Positions 11,071 through 23,159 of a DNA stretch of 64,000 nucleotides are shown piece after piece. The notes below the pieces were generated by a model. It had not been told where the DNA came from. It worked only from the letters and a program-made list of their open reading frames with translations, and ran no database searches. This DNA is from Isoetes taiwanensis (Eukaryota > Streptophyta > Lycopodiopsida > Isoetales > Isoetaceae). The DNA is taken from the NCBI GenBank assembly GCA_021234155.1, contig JAJEKV010000096.1, positions 3,163,678 to 3,227,677 of the forward strand, given 5' to 3'. Each line of letters opens with the position of its first letter. Positions within the stretch are counted from its first letter, which is position 1. Made by a program: the position numbers and the translations under genes.

Positions 11071-11670
11071 ATTGCAAGTCGTATTTAATTAAAGTGGGAC
11101 TCATTCCATTCCCATTTTTTTTCGGAACCCTGTTAATTTACACAAAAAGAAGCACCCCGACCCGAAAACTGGCCATAATTGGAATTTTTGCCTATTAGTG
11201 TGGGTAGACAATAGATCACAAATTCCAACAAAAATTAAGCAAATTGTTTACTTAATCACCCAAATATACTAGTTTTGAGATACCTTATATTTATAAATGG
11301 GCTCATTACAATATATAGCACAGTGGGTGAAGAGACCATAGTGGTCGTATGGGCACAATGATTACACCCTCTTCACACACGAACCACCTAGTGCAAAGGG
11401 CGCGTGGAGCTCTCTCCAAATCACGGAGCAACTTACAGACGATACAAATTTGTATGAGGAGTTCCTTCATGGGTCACGTGCCTGTATGTCCAACTGATGT
11501 CACCACCCTCTTCTCGGCACCTTTCTTCAATGAACTGGTCTTTTCATTGCTCCCAAGCATGTACTATCTGGTCGAGATAAGGACCGCAAAAAGACAAAAT
11601 CAAGTTAGTCAAGTGATGCTACAGAGCAAAACAAATAAAATGAAACACGTTCTTAGGGCCATTTTTGAAT
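11071..11670. other. no gene recognised
   Basis: Unique-looking DNA. The frame at 11349-11672 has no identifiable domain. Confidence 0.5.
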
Positions 11671-11680
11671 AATTGTCCGA

Positions 11681-12215
11681 GCCTTTCTCGACCCGAAAGG
11701 CAGCTCGAGAGGAAAAGCATTGCAAGTCAGAGTATTTCGACTCAGCGAAATGAAAGGCAGCTCAAAGCCAAAAACACAAGTTTTAGGGTTCGAGGACTTT
11801 CTCACCAGCGAAATGGTGAAAGGCAAACAAAAGCCAAAAAACGCAGGTTTTAGGGTCAGAGGACTTTCTCGACTCAGCGAATCGAGAAAGGCGTTTCAAA
11901 GCCAAAACGCAGGTTTTAGGGGTCGAAGGACTTTCTGACTACGAGTCGAGAAAGGCAAACAAAGCTTAAAACGCAGTTTTAGGGGTCGGGAGGACTTTTC
12001 TCGACCATGAAGTCGAGAAAGGCAGCTCAAAGCCAAAAACGCAGTTTTAGGGAATAGTTAGCTTTCTCGACCGCGAAATGAAAAAGGCGTACTCAAAGCC
12101 AAAAACGCAGTTTTTTAGGGTTGGTCTTCTACCGCGAGTCGAGAAAAGGCAAATTTCAGCTTAAAACGTGGGTTTGAGGGGTCTTTCTCGACTCATGAAA
12201 TCGAGAAAGGCAGCC
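11681..12215. repeat. tandem array of mini-hairpins, period about 65 bp, about 9 units
   Basis: Each unit has a short inverted repeat (CTTTCTCGAC ... GTCGAGAAAGG, best at about 11860, 11995 and 12183) followed by CAAAGCCAAAAACGCAG and TTTTAGGG. Arms and spacers vary, and several units have lost one arm. The array ends with GAAAATGCGCCTAAGGCC and an A-run. Confidence 0.8.
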
Positions 12216-12247
12216 ACTTCAGTGAAAATGCGCCTAAGGCCCTCCAA

Positions 12248-12270
12248 AAAAAAAAAAAAAAAAAAAAAAA
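12248..12270. repeat. poly(A) run
   Basis: About 23 consecutive A directly after the mini-hairpin array; either a retroposition tail or slippage. No coding sequence before it supports a retrogene. Confidence 0.7.
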
Positions 12271-12532
12271 GGTTTTTAAGCTCCTCAAGATGAAAAACAC
12301 AGCCTAAGGCTATTTAGAGTGAAAAACACAACAAGCCATTTTGTGGCGAACCTACTTGCCTACAAAAATAGTTTTCTACCTCCAATATCATAGAGTGCAA
12401 ATCATTATTAGTTGCATCATATCCTATGTATTTTCTAAGTGCACACCATATTTGTGCATTTTCTATGTATACATAGACCAAAAATAGGAACCCCTGGTAG
12501 CCTTTTCCCCTTTTTAGTATGTCAACGTTTTC

Positions 12533-13387
12533 TAATAAATACAATATCCTATCCTACATATTGTAATCATATTGCTGCATTGTTGCCACAGGATTCTGGT
12601 CCACAGATTGAGGTAGTCATATGGGGTTGCCATCAGGATATCCAGCCAGGGCGGTTTGTGTCTTCTGTGTATAAATTGCTTGTGCATTCTCGAAATCCCG
12701 CCTCCATCTAATAGATGGCATCTTCGTGTCCCTCGACCACAATGGAAAAGTGTTTGGATATGGGTATGGGATAAGCCGCTTCACCCCAAAGTAGTAGTTT
12801 TGTGGTGGCAAGTGATCCATAGATGCCTCGAGTCAACAAAGTTAGTCCATAAAATGGATAATCGGATTTCGTGAGCTCGCCCTTTATGCCCGCAAAAGGG
12901 TTGAGAGTATTGAGCATTGTTTTTCTTGTGTGAGAGGCTTCGCAGGGCATGGTCTTGGTTGTTGACCCTTTTGGCATCGCTCTCGATCTAGCCAAAGAAT
13001 TTTGCTTGCTATCTATCCCGATGCTTGGCCCAAACAACTAAACGAAGCTTTTCATCTCGCATGCGGTGGGGCTTTTATGGTCAATCTGAAGAGAAGGAGG
13101 TTGTTTATCTTTAAGGGCATAGATACCGCAGATGAGGTTGTTCTTCAGTGAGGCAAAGATAAAATTGTTATGGCTTACAATTGTTCTTCTCTTGATCAAG
13201 AGAAGAAAGTACTGATCTGGCATACTTACCTTCAGATTCATTCTTTTGCATAGGCAGGTGGTTGTGCTCAGTTGGATCGGTTTGTCCACTGGGGTTATAA
13301 TCTTGTCTTTGCATTTATGTTGCTCTGGTTTCTAGTTGGTGAATAAAGCTTGACGTCCTTCAAAAAAAAAAATAATAAATACAATAT
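12533..13387 (+). mobile_element. 5'-truncated LINE with 15-bp target-site duplication
   Basis: TAATAAATACAATAT occurs exactly at 12533-12547 and 13373-13387. The segment between ends with an A-run (about 13362-13372), the hallmark of target-primed LINE insertion. Only the 3' end is present, about 825 bp. Its coding content matches the zinc-binding region after the reverse transcriptase of plant L1-like LINEs: KVVVLWWQVIHRCLESTKLVHKM (first 20 residues decisive), then VESIEHCFSC. Stops and frame changes show it is dead. Confidence 0.85.
12640..13020 (+). pseudogene. LINE reverse-transcriptase zinc-binding (zf-RVT) fragment
   Basis: Frame 12656-12874 reads PLHPKVVVLWWQVIHRCLES, the family pattern P-K-x-x-x-x-W-x-x-x-H-x-x-L. 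After a frame change (about 12870-12960) VESIEHCFSCVRGF fits the E-x-x-H-x-F-x-x-C part; the expected first Cys pair is not clean. Confidence 0.7.
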
Positions 13388-13615
13388 GTATTTTCTAAAT
13401 GCCAAAACACCATAGTTCTAAAACATAGAAAATACAGTTCTAAAACACCATAGTTTATTATTTTTTCTCATCTTAGTTTATTGTTTTAACACACTATAGT
13501 ATTTCTACGAAAAAATAGACTCTCCTTATGTATCTTGGAATGGACACTATATGCTATGTATTTTCTAGGTATACGTATAGAAAACAAATGGACCCTCTCC
13601 TATTTTCGAACGGGG

Positions 13616-13732
13616 CATTTTTTTTATATTAATGTTTAATCTTTTTAATATATTAATGTTTACCCCGCCTTTTTTTTATATTAATGTTTACCCTTTTTAA
13701 TATATTAATGTTTACCCCGCCTTTTTTTCCCG
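13616..13732. repeat. short AT-rich tandem repeat
   Basis: Four copies of ATATTAATGTTTA alternate with TTTTTT and CCCCGCC; unit about 28-35 bp. Confidence 0.75.
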
Positions 13733-15160
13733 CCTATACTTAAAATTTAAAATTTGGTACATACCTTTGGGTCTGTTCTTCTGAGTGGCTCTAATCCTGC
13801 TTCCGGAGTGTTAGCATCCTCGATACCTTCAACAAATCTTCAGCATACCCACTGAATCTCTCTGATATACAGTCGTTGATGGGAGCTCTCTTCATCGATC
13901 TGTTCGTGGGCCAGTTTAAGGCAGCGAACACCTTTGATTTCTGTATAATGGGCCGGTAATAAGCAAGTGCTTCCGGCTTGTATCTTGTGCTTCCGGCTTC
14001 GACTTGTGCATGCATCTTGCCCGACCCAGCAAATGCTTCCGGCTTCCCTTCCCTTGCCTTGTATCTACTGAATGATGGAAGAATGATGGAATGGGGCTCT
14101 GCTTTACCGTCACCCGACGCCAACTTCTAGCTCTTAGCAGAAGAGCACTGAAACAGAGAAGAACCAATTCTTAGTAGAAGAATCGATTTGAAGCAGAGAC
14201 CCTCAGAAGCAGAAGAGTTGAAGCAGAGCGTGCAGAAGAACCGATTTGACGGAGAGCTTGCAGAAGCAAAAGGCATCGTATCAGAAGAGCAACCGCCGGT
14301 TTCAAAATACCTGTTGTGGCAGCACAGAGTATAAAAGAATTCCGAGTTGCGGCATCATGGCCATAGTTGCAACGAATTCATACGCAGAGCACCAGATCAT
14401 GCCCTGCATCAGAAGCCTTGTGATCATCATCATCGCGCCTTAGACACCGCGCAACCACTGCCGGATCCAGCAATTTGTTGTAGAGCAAGATCCATCTACC
14501 CATTTTGTATTTCCTTTTGTGCTTTCTCTGGCAACTTTTTTGTCGATCCATGGCTTCCCCTTTAATCCTATCATGCTACAGATGTGGGCTTTGGATTCCT
14601 GATGTAAAATCATTTTGAGAAACTACAGAAAACACAGCCGTTTGATGGATCGATTGCTTTTGATGCCTGCAGAAAACACAGCAAGAAAACACAAGAGCAG
14701 AGTTCCATGGCGTGCTCTGTATCCAGCCTTACGACCACCAATTTAGCCACAGGTATGCCACAGGTACGTCTTTTCAAAGAAAATTTTGCCCCTGCCTTCC
14801 ATAGCCTCGCCCTGCCTTCGGCTATTCTGATGGATCAGAAGACCCACCATCTCTGCAAGATGGTGCCGGAAGTGCTCCTTCATGAAGCCCTTTAAACAAA
14901 CACAGCCATCTCCAGCTCTTAAGAGCCCTCTTTTCCTTTGGGCGGAAGAAATTTGCCATAACTCTGTGGCTGCTTCAAAAAAAATGTCGGATTTGGATTT
15001 AGATTTAGATCGCCTCCTCTTCTTCTGGATTCGGCGCCTCCAGATCTGTAGTATCGGAATACTGGAGCCGCCATAGCATGCTGAGTTACTTGTTTTCTAA
15101 TTTATTTCTTTTTCTTATTATTTAGGTTCATTTTGGCCTTGCGTTTTTTGGGCCTTATGC
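13733..15160. other. no gene recognised; low-complexity duplications
   Basis: GCTTCCGGCTT recurs at 13971-14045 and GAAGCAGAG/GCAGAAGA at 14160-14260. Frames at 13791-14123 and 14707-14895 show no domain. Confidence 0.5.
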
Positions 15161-15167
15161 CTTATGC

Positions 15168-15274
15168 CTTCTCGACTTGTGAGTCGAGAAGGTTGAGAAT
15201 AATAGTATTTAATTTAATACTAGTCGGCTTATTGATCCAGTCGGCTTGCCCATTCTCGCCTCGCGAGGCGAGTA
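15168..15274. repeat. two small perfect palindromes
   Basis: CTTCTCGACTTGTGAGTCGA (continuing GAAG) near 15169-15192 and CTCGCCTCGCGAGGCGAG near 15255-15272. The first has the same TCTCGAC/GTCGAGA arms as the mini-hairpins at 11.7-12.2 kb, so they may share an origin. Confidence 0.65.
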
Positions 15275-15289
15275 AAAAAATTTTGTTGT

Positions 15290-15780
15290 CATTATATTTA
15301 ATATAATAATAATTTAGTTTATTAATGTATTTTTAATATTTATTTATTAATAAAGCTATAGTATTTATTAATGTATTATTTATTAATGTATTTTTAATAT
15401 TTTAGTATTTATTATTATTTATTAATGTATTTTTAATATTTATTTATTAATAAAGGGTGGGGGGAGACCCTTGCCCCCCTTTGCCCCTCCCTCTCCTCTT
15501 TTTTATTTATTATTTGGAAAGGTTGGGGGGAGACCCTTGCCCCCCTTTGCCCCAACCTCTCCTCTTTTGCCCCTTTTGCTCTCTCTCCCCCTGCCCCTTC
15601 CCTCCCCCTCCCCCTTTCCCTCCTCCTCCTTCCAACGTATCCCCTCCCCGTCCTCCTTTGCCCTTCCCCTCTTCTTCCAACTTAGCCCCTTCCCCTCTTC
15701 AACCTGTGGCCCCTCCCTCCTTCTCCTCCTACCCTTCTCCTTATCAAGGTGTGCCCCATCTCCCTCCCCCTGAGATTCGA
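15290..15780. repeat. AT-rich repeat followed by C/T-rich low-complexity tract
   Basis: TTTATTAATGTATTTTTAAT-type repeats (15300-15450) lead into two copies of GGGGGGAGACCCTTGCCCCC (15459 and 15525) and a C/T-rich tract to about 15780. The long frames here arise from composition, not coding. Confidence 0.75.
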
Positions 15781-18700
15781 GAAAAATACCCAAAATTCCC
15801 AAAATTCGAGATTTGTCCCACTTTAATTAAATACGACTTTTGCACTGAAATTCATTGACATATACTGATCTATTATAGATAATTGAAAATGATCCGATAA
15901 ATGTAGGAACTATATAGATGCAATTCGACAAGATTGTCAACAGATAAAGCAGCACTGAGGAGAGACATATTGAAGGTGTTCAATTTGTGGTGCTATAGGG
16001 TTGTTTCTAGATCTGATTATTAATGCCTTGATCTAATTTGCTGCATCCATCAGCATCAACTCTATGTATTCCTCTATTATCCATTATGATTGTTGGGGCT
16101 CCACTACAGATGCATATATGGGCTCTTTCTGAAACACATAGAGATATTTTCAAGTTTTAACAAGATGACAAGGTGTGATGGCAAAATGCTTGGTTTGTTT
16201 GGTGAAGGTAAGTTTATCATCTGAATATAGATCTACTCTATTTTGAATCTTTTACAATTTACTCCTAAAATTCCAATCTGGATAGCATAATTTTTGCAAT
16301 ATGAGTCTTGATACGTACAATCATAGCCTTTTATTTGCTAACTAGATCTTTTATTTGCAAAATCACACTTAATTTTATTTTGTTCTTAAATACAGAAGTT
16401 AGATGCACTTGGATCGCATTGTTGGGCACTACCGTACGAGTTCTCAGAATGGATCTTGATGCAAATCCACGTAGTAAGTTTTCTGTTCTTTCTCCGTGAT
16501 CTATTCGATAGTAGTAGGCGATGCCAGCTCGCATGCATGACGTGAACCTCAGATAACATGTATTCTTGGCTGAATATTGTGTGGGTCTAGCAGGCATGCA
16601 ATTCCAGCCACTCTAACCGACTGTTTTGCACAGCTCGAGGGTCTGTGGCAACTTCCTGTAGTATCCATGTTGTATCGAAGCTGTAATTGGATCGAAATCT
16701 ATAGTTGGAGCCAATGAGACCACTGATTCAAATTTGCAAGTTTCGAGGTACTTGATTAACTTTTTGCTTTTCAGATAGTTAATTACTGTTGATTTTGTGT
16801 TGTGTGCCACATAGATCATCTTATTGATGAACCTGCAGCACTTTTAGATAACACAGATGACTGGATTATGCACACGAAAACGACTCAGATTCAAGAGTTT
16901 TGCTTTGCAATTCACTTTTGCCAAGGTAAAGGTGGTGATATACAAATCTATAGCTTTCTTCGTGTTCTCTGGGATTCCGTGCGGCAAGTTCTACAAATGG
17001 GGCTCTTGCAATCCGCATCCCTATAACTTTCAAGTCCAGTTAGACATTTTGTTATATTATCCACATGATTTACGTGCCAGAATTTTGAGCTACAGAGCCA
17101 TCCATCTGTTGTTTGTACATGAGCAAGAGTGTTTTGTGTATTCAAAATGATTGAAGATATTGGAAATATGGCTTTCTGCTCCAACCAGTTTTTGAATTAT
17201 AGAAGTCATTTCTGCATTTAGCAACTTGAGAATCATGTGCTTATAATAAATTCAATGGAATGCTTAACTGGAACTTCGATGTAGGAACTTTTGTATTTTC
17301 TACCCATTAGTGGACACGTTTCAGTTTATAAACTTGCCTCATCCTAAGGTATGGCTTTTTTATACATTCTTGCCTTTTTTTTTATTGCTACTGTCTTGCA
17401 ACTGCATAACAGATGTTGATTCCACATGTAGAATAATGTAATGGTCGTTGGGGACATGTGTATGCATTATGTCTTTCATACCATATAATTCTGGCCTGAG
17501 ATAATATAAACAAGGTTGAAATTTAGTTCTAATTCCTGCAGGCCCTTGGGGATGGGCCTAAAGTATCTCTTCATACTTTGATACTTCTGTTAAAGGATTT
17601 TGGCCAATCCGATGTTCTCATATACAGTTATACGATATGTTTAAAATTCGGAAGTCTTCGGAAGTCTTCCGAATGCTAAACATTCAGAAGTCTTCATGCA
17701 TTTGGAGCTCATCCTGTTAAACATATATGCCGCAGTAATGCCTAATGTTTATTATCAGCTATCAGAGCAGAGCAGTAAATAAGTTTCTACACATAAGAGA
17801 ATGAAGAAGTTGAGTATTCCTGTAGTAATTCTCTTATTGTGCTGAAGCATTGTACTTTCCTTATATATAAATACAAAAATTTCGTTCTCTCAAAAAAAAA
17901 AAAAAAAAAAATATATGCCGCAGTAAGTTATGCCAATTAGGAGGTAATTATTGAATGAACGCTAGCAGTTACCTTATCATTTACAGTGATAGAATTCGTA
18001 GTAATGGATAGAAATTTGTGGATTTCAAGGTTAGTTGCATTGTATAGAAGTAACCAAGCATTTTCATCCACCTATATGGAAAAATAGCCTTCTCTTTACA
18101 AAATCACAGTATTGGTTCCATATTATTTGTGCTAACGAATAAATGATTATTTGTGCAGGCTTTGTTGTTTCATGGATACAAGCAAAGTAGAGCATTCATC
18201 CACCAGTAGTTTTTTTTGACAAGTTTAGAAGAGGTACTTTTTGTACTTTTCTAGTAGCCTCTTCAGAAGTGGGTCAGAAACCCATCCACTTTGTTTGTCT
18301 ATCACATGGACTCACAATGACTATACTTATTTTGACTTGGCAGATCTGGGTAGTGTCAGCTTCCTGCGTTAAAGATCGGACCACAAATGGCATAGTAATC
18401 ATTTATTATGTCTGTAACTTGGTCCAGTCCAAAATACTAATCTAACGGGGCTGTGCATCCAAAGCATTACTCCAGATTATCTCAACCCTGATTTGTTGTG
18501 ATTGTACAATTGATATTGCAGATTCGGTGTTATGACTCTGATGCCAGTTCAAAATGACGGCAGAGGATATTAGATGGTACTTTTTGCAAGCATTCATCTT
18601 AGCCTATCACACTATAAAAACCAAGAGGGATATTATGCAACATAACTTCAGTAGCATTTTACTAAGGGGAGCACGAGCAATAGATTTTTGTTTTTGAACA

Positions 18701-19570
18701 GTCCAAGAAAAATCTATAGGATATAGGAGGCATCTCATTTCTATCCTGAACAGACAATGCAAAGGTCAATGCATATTCTTTCTTATTGCTGTAGATGGCT
18801 AGCTATAATTTTATTGTGCTCTTATAATTGTAGTTTAATACCACAGGGCGTTTTTGGATACTTCCAGCATCCAACTTAATTCCACTTGCTAAAAGTGTTA
18901 CCACGTTGTCCTTAAGATGTGAAATTTGCCAAGATCCTAGAGCTTTAACATTTAGAGAAACAACTGATGAAAGAACCAAAATTATGTGTGTGTTTATCCT
19001 TATATGGACAACATTATGTTAGAGGTCAGCTTACTCTAGAAACAAGGATATTGCTTGAATCAACCGCATATACTATGTGACAATGAACGTTTTTAACTTT
19101 GGACTAAGACTCCAATTAATCGAGATTTGTGCTTACATGCGCATCAATTTCAAGAGGCTTTGACAAGTTAAGTTATCCTTTCTTTGGGAAATAGCAATAT
19201 CCTTTTGATCATGATACTTTTTATGAGCAAAACTCGATTTTAATTTTAAGAAGTTAGGTTGGATCATTGTACATGGAAAGTAAAGTGTGCATGTGGTAGT
19301 AAGCAGTTCGTTTAACCAATTGCATCTAAATTGATGCTCTTAGATGATGTCATCACCTATTGACGTCGCATACAATTGCGTCTAACTGGACGGTGTCAAA
19401 TTATGTCGTTGTCTACTACTTTTGAGGTTGCACAGACCTTGAATAAAGATAAATGGCTCATGTATGTAGTAATTTGAATTTAGACACACTTCAAATAATG
19501 GATGGTTTGACTATTTTGCTAACTTTTTCTTTCCAAGGTACATTGAAAGAAATATTCAAAATGATAACTA
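15781..19570. other. 3.8 kb without a recognised gene
   Basis: AT-rich DNA with pyrimidine runs and scattered short frames such as 16802-17026. A poly(A) run lies at 17893-17911. Some stretches have intron/exon-like texture, but no domain can be named. Confidence 0.5.
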
Positions 19571-19600
19571 CTAGTAACGGGTGTCGGGCGCTGCCGGGCA
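19571..19600 (-). mobile_element. Helitron 3' end (a), minus strand
   Basis: Minus strand reads an imperfect 8-bp-stem hairpin (19582-19600) followed by CTAG (19574-19571) and then T. The element should extend rightward; its 5' TC end was not found. Confidence 0.6.
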
Positions 19601-20219
19601 TAGTTACGGGCTTGTTGTAGGCAATGACGAAGTTGTATAGTTAAATATGTATAGACAAAAATCTTGATGTATGTCTATTGTATTCATCTAGACAGGTTGT
19701 AGAAGAGTTAAAGAACTCTTTGCGATAAGAAAATATATTGATCCTATTGGTTGTTGGGTTTGAGTGTTATTGTAGAGAAGCTTGAAGTAGCATATGTAGA
19801 TTACCTTTGCCTAATTGAAGGGGAAGCCAAAAATGGGAGAACTGAAGTGGGGTTAAGTATAGGTTTATTATAGGAAAGCATATCTATTGTTTAGATATAG
19901 ATTAAGTTGGTAAGTGTAAATGGGCACAAAAATACTATTCTTTTGTAGGAATTGAAGTTATTGCATTTGAAGGTTTTGCCCAACATTGTCAAGCTTTGGC
20001 AACAAAGTCTTACATTGGAGTTGGGATATTGGGAAGAGGATGGAGCGACATCAGTTTAAAATCGTGTTGAATGGTCTCTAGAGTCTCCAACAATAACTCA
20101 CAATGCACAATGGACCAAAAGATCATGTAATTGATGAATCCAAATGATAATGAATTTGCATTTGGGTCAATGGTCTAATCCTATATCATCAAGAGATGGC
20201 ATCAATTTTTTGTGTGCAA

Positions 20220-20480
20220 TTGTTCATATTATATATTTAAACATGTACAAAGTCATGGAGACCCATCTAGTCTATTTGCTTCATGACGTGGACCATATAA
20301 ATGGACTGCAAGTCACTTTGAACTGCCATTGTCAGATTACATAGTTAAACATGTATTTACTAATGGAGATCCACTCTACTCTATTTGCTTCAGATATATA
20401 TTTGAACATGTACATGACTAATGGAGACTCATATACTCTATTTGCTTCATGATAGACCATATGAATGGACTATAATATGG
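20220..20480. repeat. tandem repeat around AACATGTA and CTATTTGCTTCA
   Basis: Three diverged units share AACATGTA, TGGAGA and CTCTATTTGCTTCA, with gaccatat-aatggac in two of them. No coding sense. Confidence 0.6.
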
Positions 20481-20639
20481 CTGCTACAGCGGATGGATTT
20501 GAATATGCCATTTATATTTTTAGAAATTCAAACTAAGGTGCAATGCTATGAACTCTTAAACATCACAAAGTATGCTATAGTGAAATCTAGTGCGATAGTT
20601 AACTTAGCCTTGTCCACATCTTGAAAATTGCACATTGCA

Positions 20640-20810
20640 TAGCTACTACATTGAATTGCATTGTTGGTTCTATAGCAATTATGCACAACTACTACATTGA
20701 ATTGCATTGTTGGTTCTATAGCAAGTTTGAATTGCATTGTTGGTTTTATAGCGAGTTAGGGACTATTTCATCCATTCAATTCCAATGTTGGTTCTATAGG
20801 AAGTTAAGGG
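20640..20810. repeat. tandem repeat around ATTGCATTGTTGGTTCTATA
   Basis: Four units; the first two are preceded by ACTACTACATTGA or ACTACATTGA. The last unit is diverged. Confidence 0.7.
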
Positions 20811-22980
20811 GCTATTTTATCCGTGTCTCGCGGCTGCAAGCCTTGTTTCTTATTAATGTAAATTTCCATCCGCCATTGCAAATCAGGCCGTTGCTCCTGC
20901 ACCATTGCAAATTAGGCCCTTGCTCCTCGATGAGTCCGCGCCAAAGGTGAGGAGTCGCTCTTTTCGAGAAATGCTGCGTCTAGAGAAAGGCATTAAGTGC
21001 AAAGGTGAAAAATGTAAAGAAAATGTAACAAAATGTTAATTTTTTTGTTGTGATGTGTATGCATTGTCTTCAAAATCTAAAGAGCACGTGAAGGTGAGTA
21101 GATGAATTAAAATTTTAACAAAAGTCTGTGTTACATTTTTTAGGGCTATCAAAGTGACCAATGTTACATGGACAAAAACCTTGTGAGGCCTGTTGCTTCA
21201 ATAAATGCCATTTCAGCTAAAGCTTACCATGATTTGCCACATAAAACTCAAAGTCATTGAGACTTTATACATTGATCTGGAGGATCCTGGTTTTTCTGCG
21301 CAGGGTTGAGCTGGATCAGGAGCTCAGTGCAGTTGAGAAAGGAAGACTACTTAGACTCAAGAATAAAAGACCAAGCATTCCAAGCTGTAAACACGACAAA
21401 ATATTAGAGGCACATCATCATCACTGAAATAGATTTTCAAAATTCTAGATTCTGAGGACACCTGCAGGATAGGAAACAAAATAACCTACATTAACCTGCA
21501 TTTGATGAACTTGGCATAAATCTTATCATGTACCTTTGCATATCTGCATATTCCTAAGATTGCCACTAACAGCATATTCCTAAGATTGTCACTAACATAA
21601 TTAATTGATGAGGAGCTTTTAGAGCAATTTAAGCCATTGCGAGCTCAAATATCCTGATTATTCATTTCCAAATGCATCCATCAGAATGATCACAGATCTT
21701 CTGCTTCCTCAGCCTGATTAACTCTGAAGGTTTCTCATATTTTAACAAAGTTGGAGAAAAATACATGATAGGTATTGCCGTACATGTGGAAAGGATGAAG
21801 AAAAGGGACAAATAACTCAAGTGATACCTCAATAAATAGCTCCAGACTGCTGACCCCCCAGAAAGATCATTTTGTTTTCTTCGTCTACTTTCCCTCAACA
21901 AAAATATCTAGAAAAAGAACATATATCAAATGAGATGGCTCCAAATCTGTTGAACAGTGGCAAGAAAAGTCGATGTGCTTGCTGATCTAATGGCCAAAAG
22001 GATACATTTACACTGGGTTGTTAGAAAAATGCATTGTGGTTTCGAATACTTAGAATGAACAGGATAACATGGCGTCTTCTTCTTTTGCGTTGGAGGGATA
22101 AATGGAGCAGAATTCAAGAACACAGGCTATCAAGCAGAGCTAGAAAGAAAGGCAGAAGCACAGAGCACAAAGTTCATGGGATTTGACACGCTAAACCTGC
22201 AGCAGCAGCCATATTTTGGCCAGACAATTCCAACATTCTATGCAGCAGAGAAGAATTGGGAGCAAAACAGTGCAGAAATGGAACCATGAGGTTCAATACT
22301 GCTCGTTGTTAAAGTCGAACCCTGTGACATTGCACAAACCATACACATAGGATTATCAAAACGACCAAGTGGCTTCCATGCATCGATTCTCAGGCAAAAT
22401 TTGAACCTGGGGATGCAATTTCTAGACCCCACCTTAGACATATAGCCATTTTAGGTCGCGTTGTCTCTAGGCAACAATCTGAGGGCATATCGCTTCAGTA
22501 ACACTTGCATCAACTCAAATCTTTATGTCGCCAACCTGCGCATTACAGAGCAATCAAACCTTTTATTTTAGACTACAAATCAAAGTTGTTAAGCTTCACT
22601 TTGTAAACCAACTGTTTGGATACCTTTGCTTGCATACCTCTGAAGCCTTAGAATCCCAATAATCCAGGGTAAAACTTGACCTCCTTGCCCCAAAACGTGT
22701 TACACTTCTTGCGCTAAAACATGCCACAATTTGATAAGTGTATGCAGGAACAGATCTTAGCACACCTCAAGCTGTTGGACATCATCAGATATAGCCATTG
22801 CATTGGGTAATTCCTCTGAAGAAATCATATTACACATAAGGCTATGGGATATACCACCAATAAGGCCATAAGCAATGGAGTATATCAAACGCATAAGGAT
22901 CATGATTGAAAAGCCAGGAATGCACAGAGATTGATAAAGTAGTTAAAATACATTTGCAACTTTTGATCTTCCTGATGCAG
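20811..22980. other. no gene recognised
   Basis: Contains TCGAGAAATGC and TAGAGAAAGGC near 20960, distantly like the mini-hairpin arms. A short duplication (attcctaagattg) lies at 21550-21590. Nothing else is identifiable. Confidence 0.45.
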
Positions 22981-22995
22981 CAGAGAGATGGAGCT

Positions 22996-23153
22996 TTGCC
23001 AGAAGGATCAGTGATTAAGGCTTTACTGGATGTCCAAATATATGTTTGAATGGGGTATCTATCTTTGCCAGAAGGATCAGTGATTAAGGCTTTACTGGAT
23101 GTCCAAAGTAGAAACACTTTTTTGCCAGAGATATATTTGAATGGGGTATCTAT
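22996..23153. repeat. 70-bp direct duplication
   Basis: CTTTGCCAGAAGGATCAGTG and the following 30 bases occur twice, 70 bp apart, and TTTGAATGGGGTATCTATC follows each. High identity suggests a recent event. Confidence 0.75.
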
Positions 23154-23159
23154 CGTACA

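Noticed and set aside
11681-12270. Retroposed transcript ending in poly(A)
   Set aside because: The sequence before the A-run is a tandem hairpin array without coding content, and no flanking target duplication was found.
15457-15858. Proline-rich 133-codon frame
   Set aside because: Composition-driven C/T tract with duplicated low-complexity segments; no domain.
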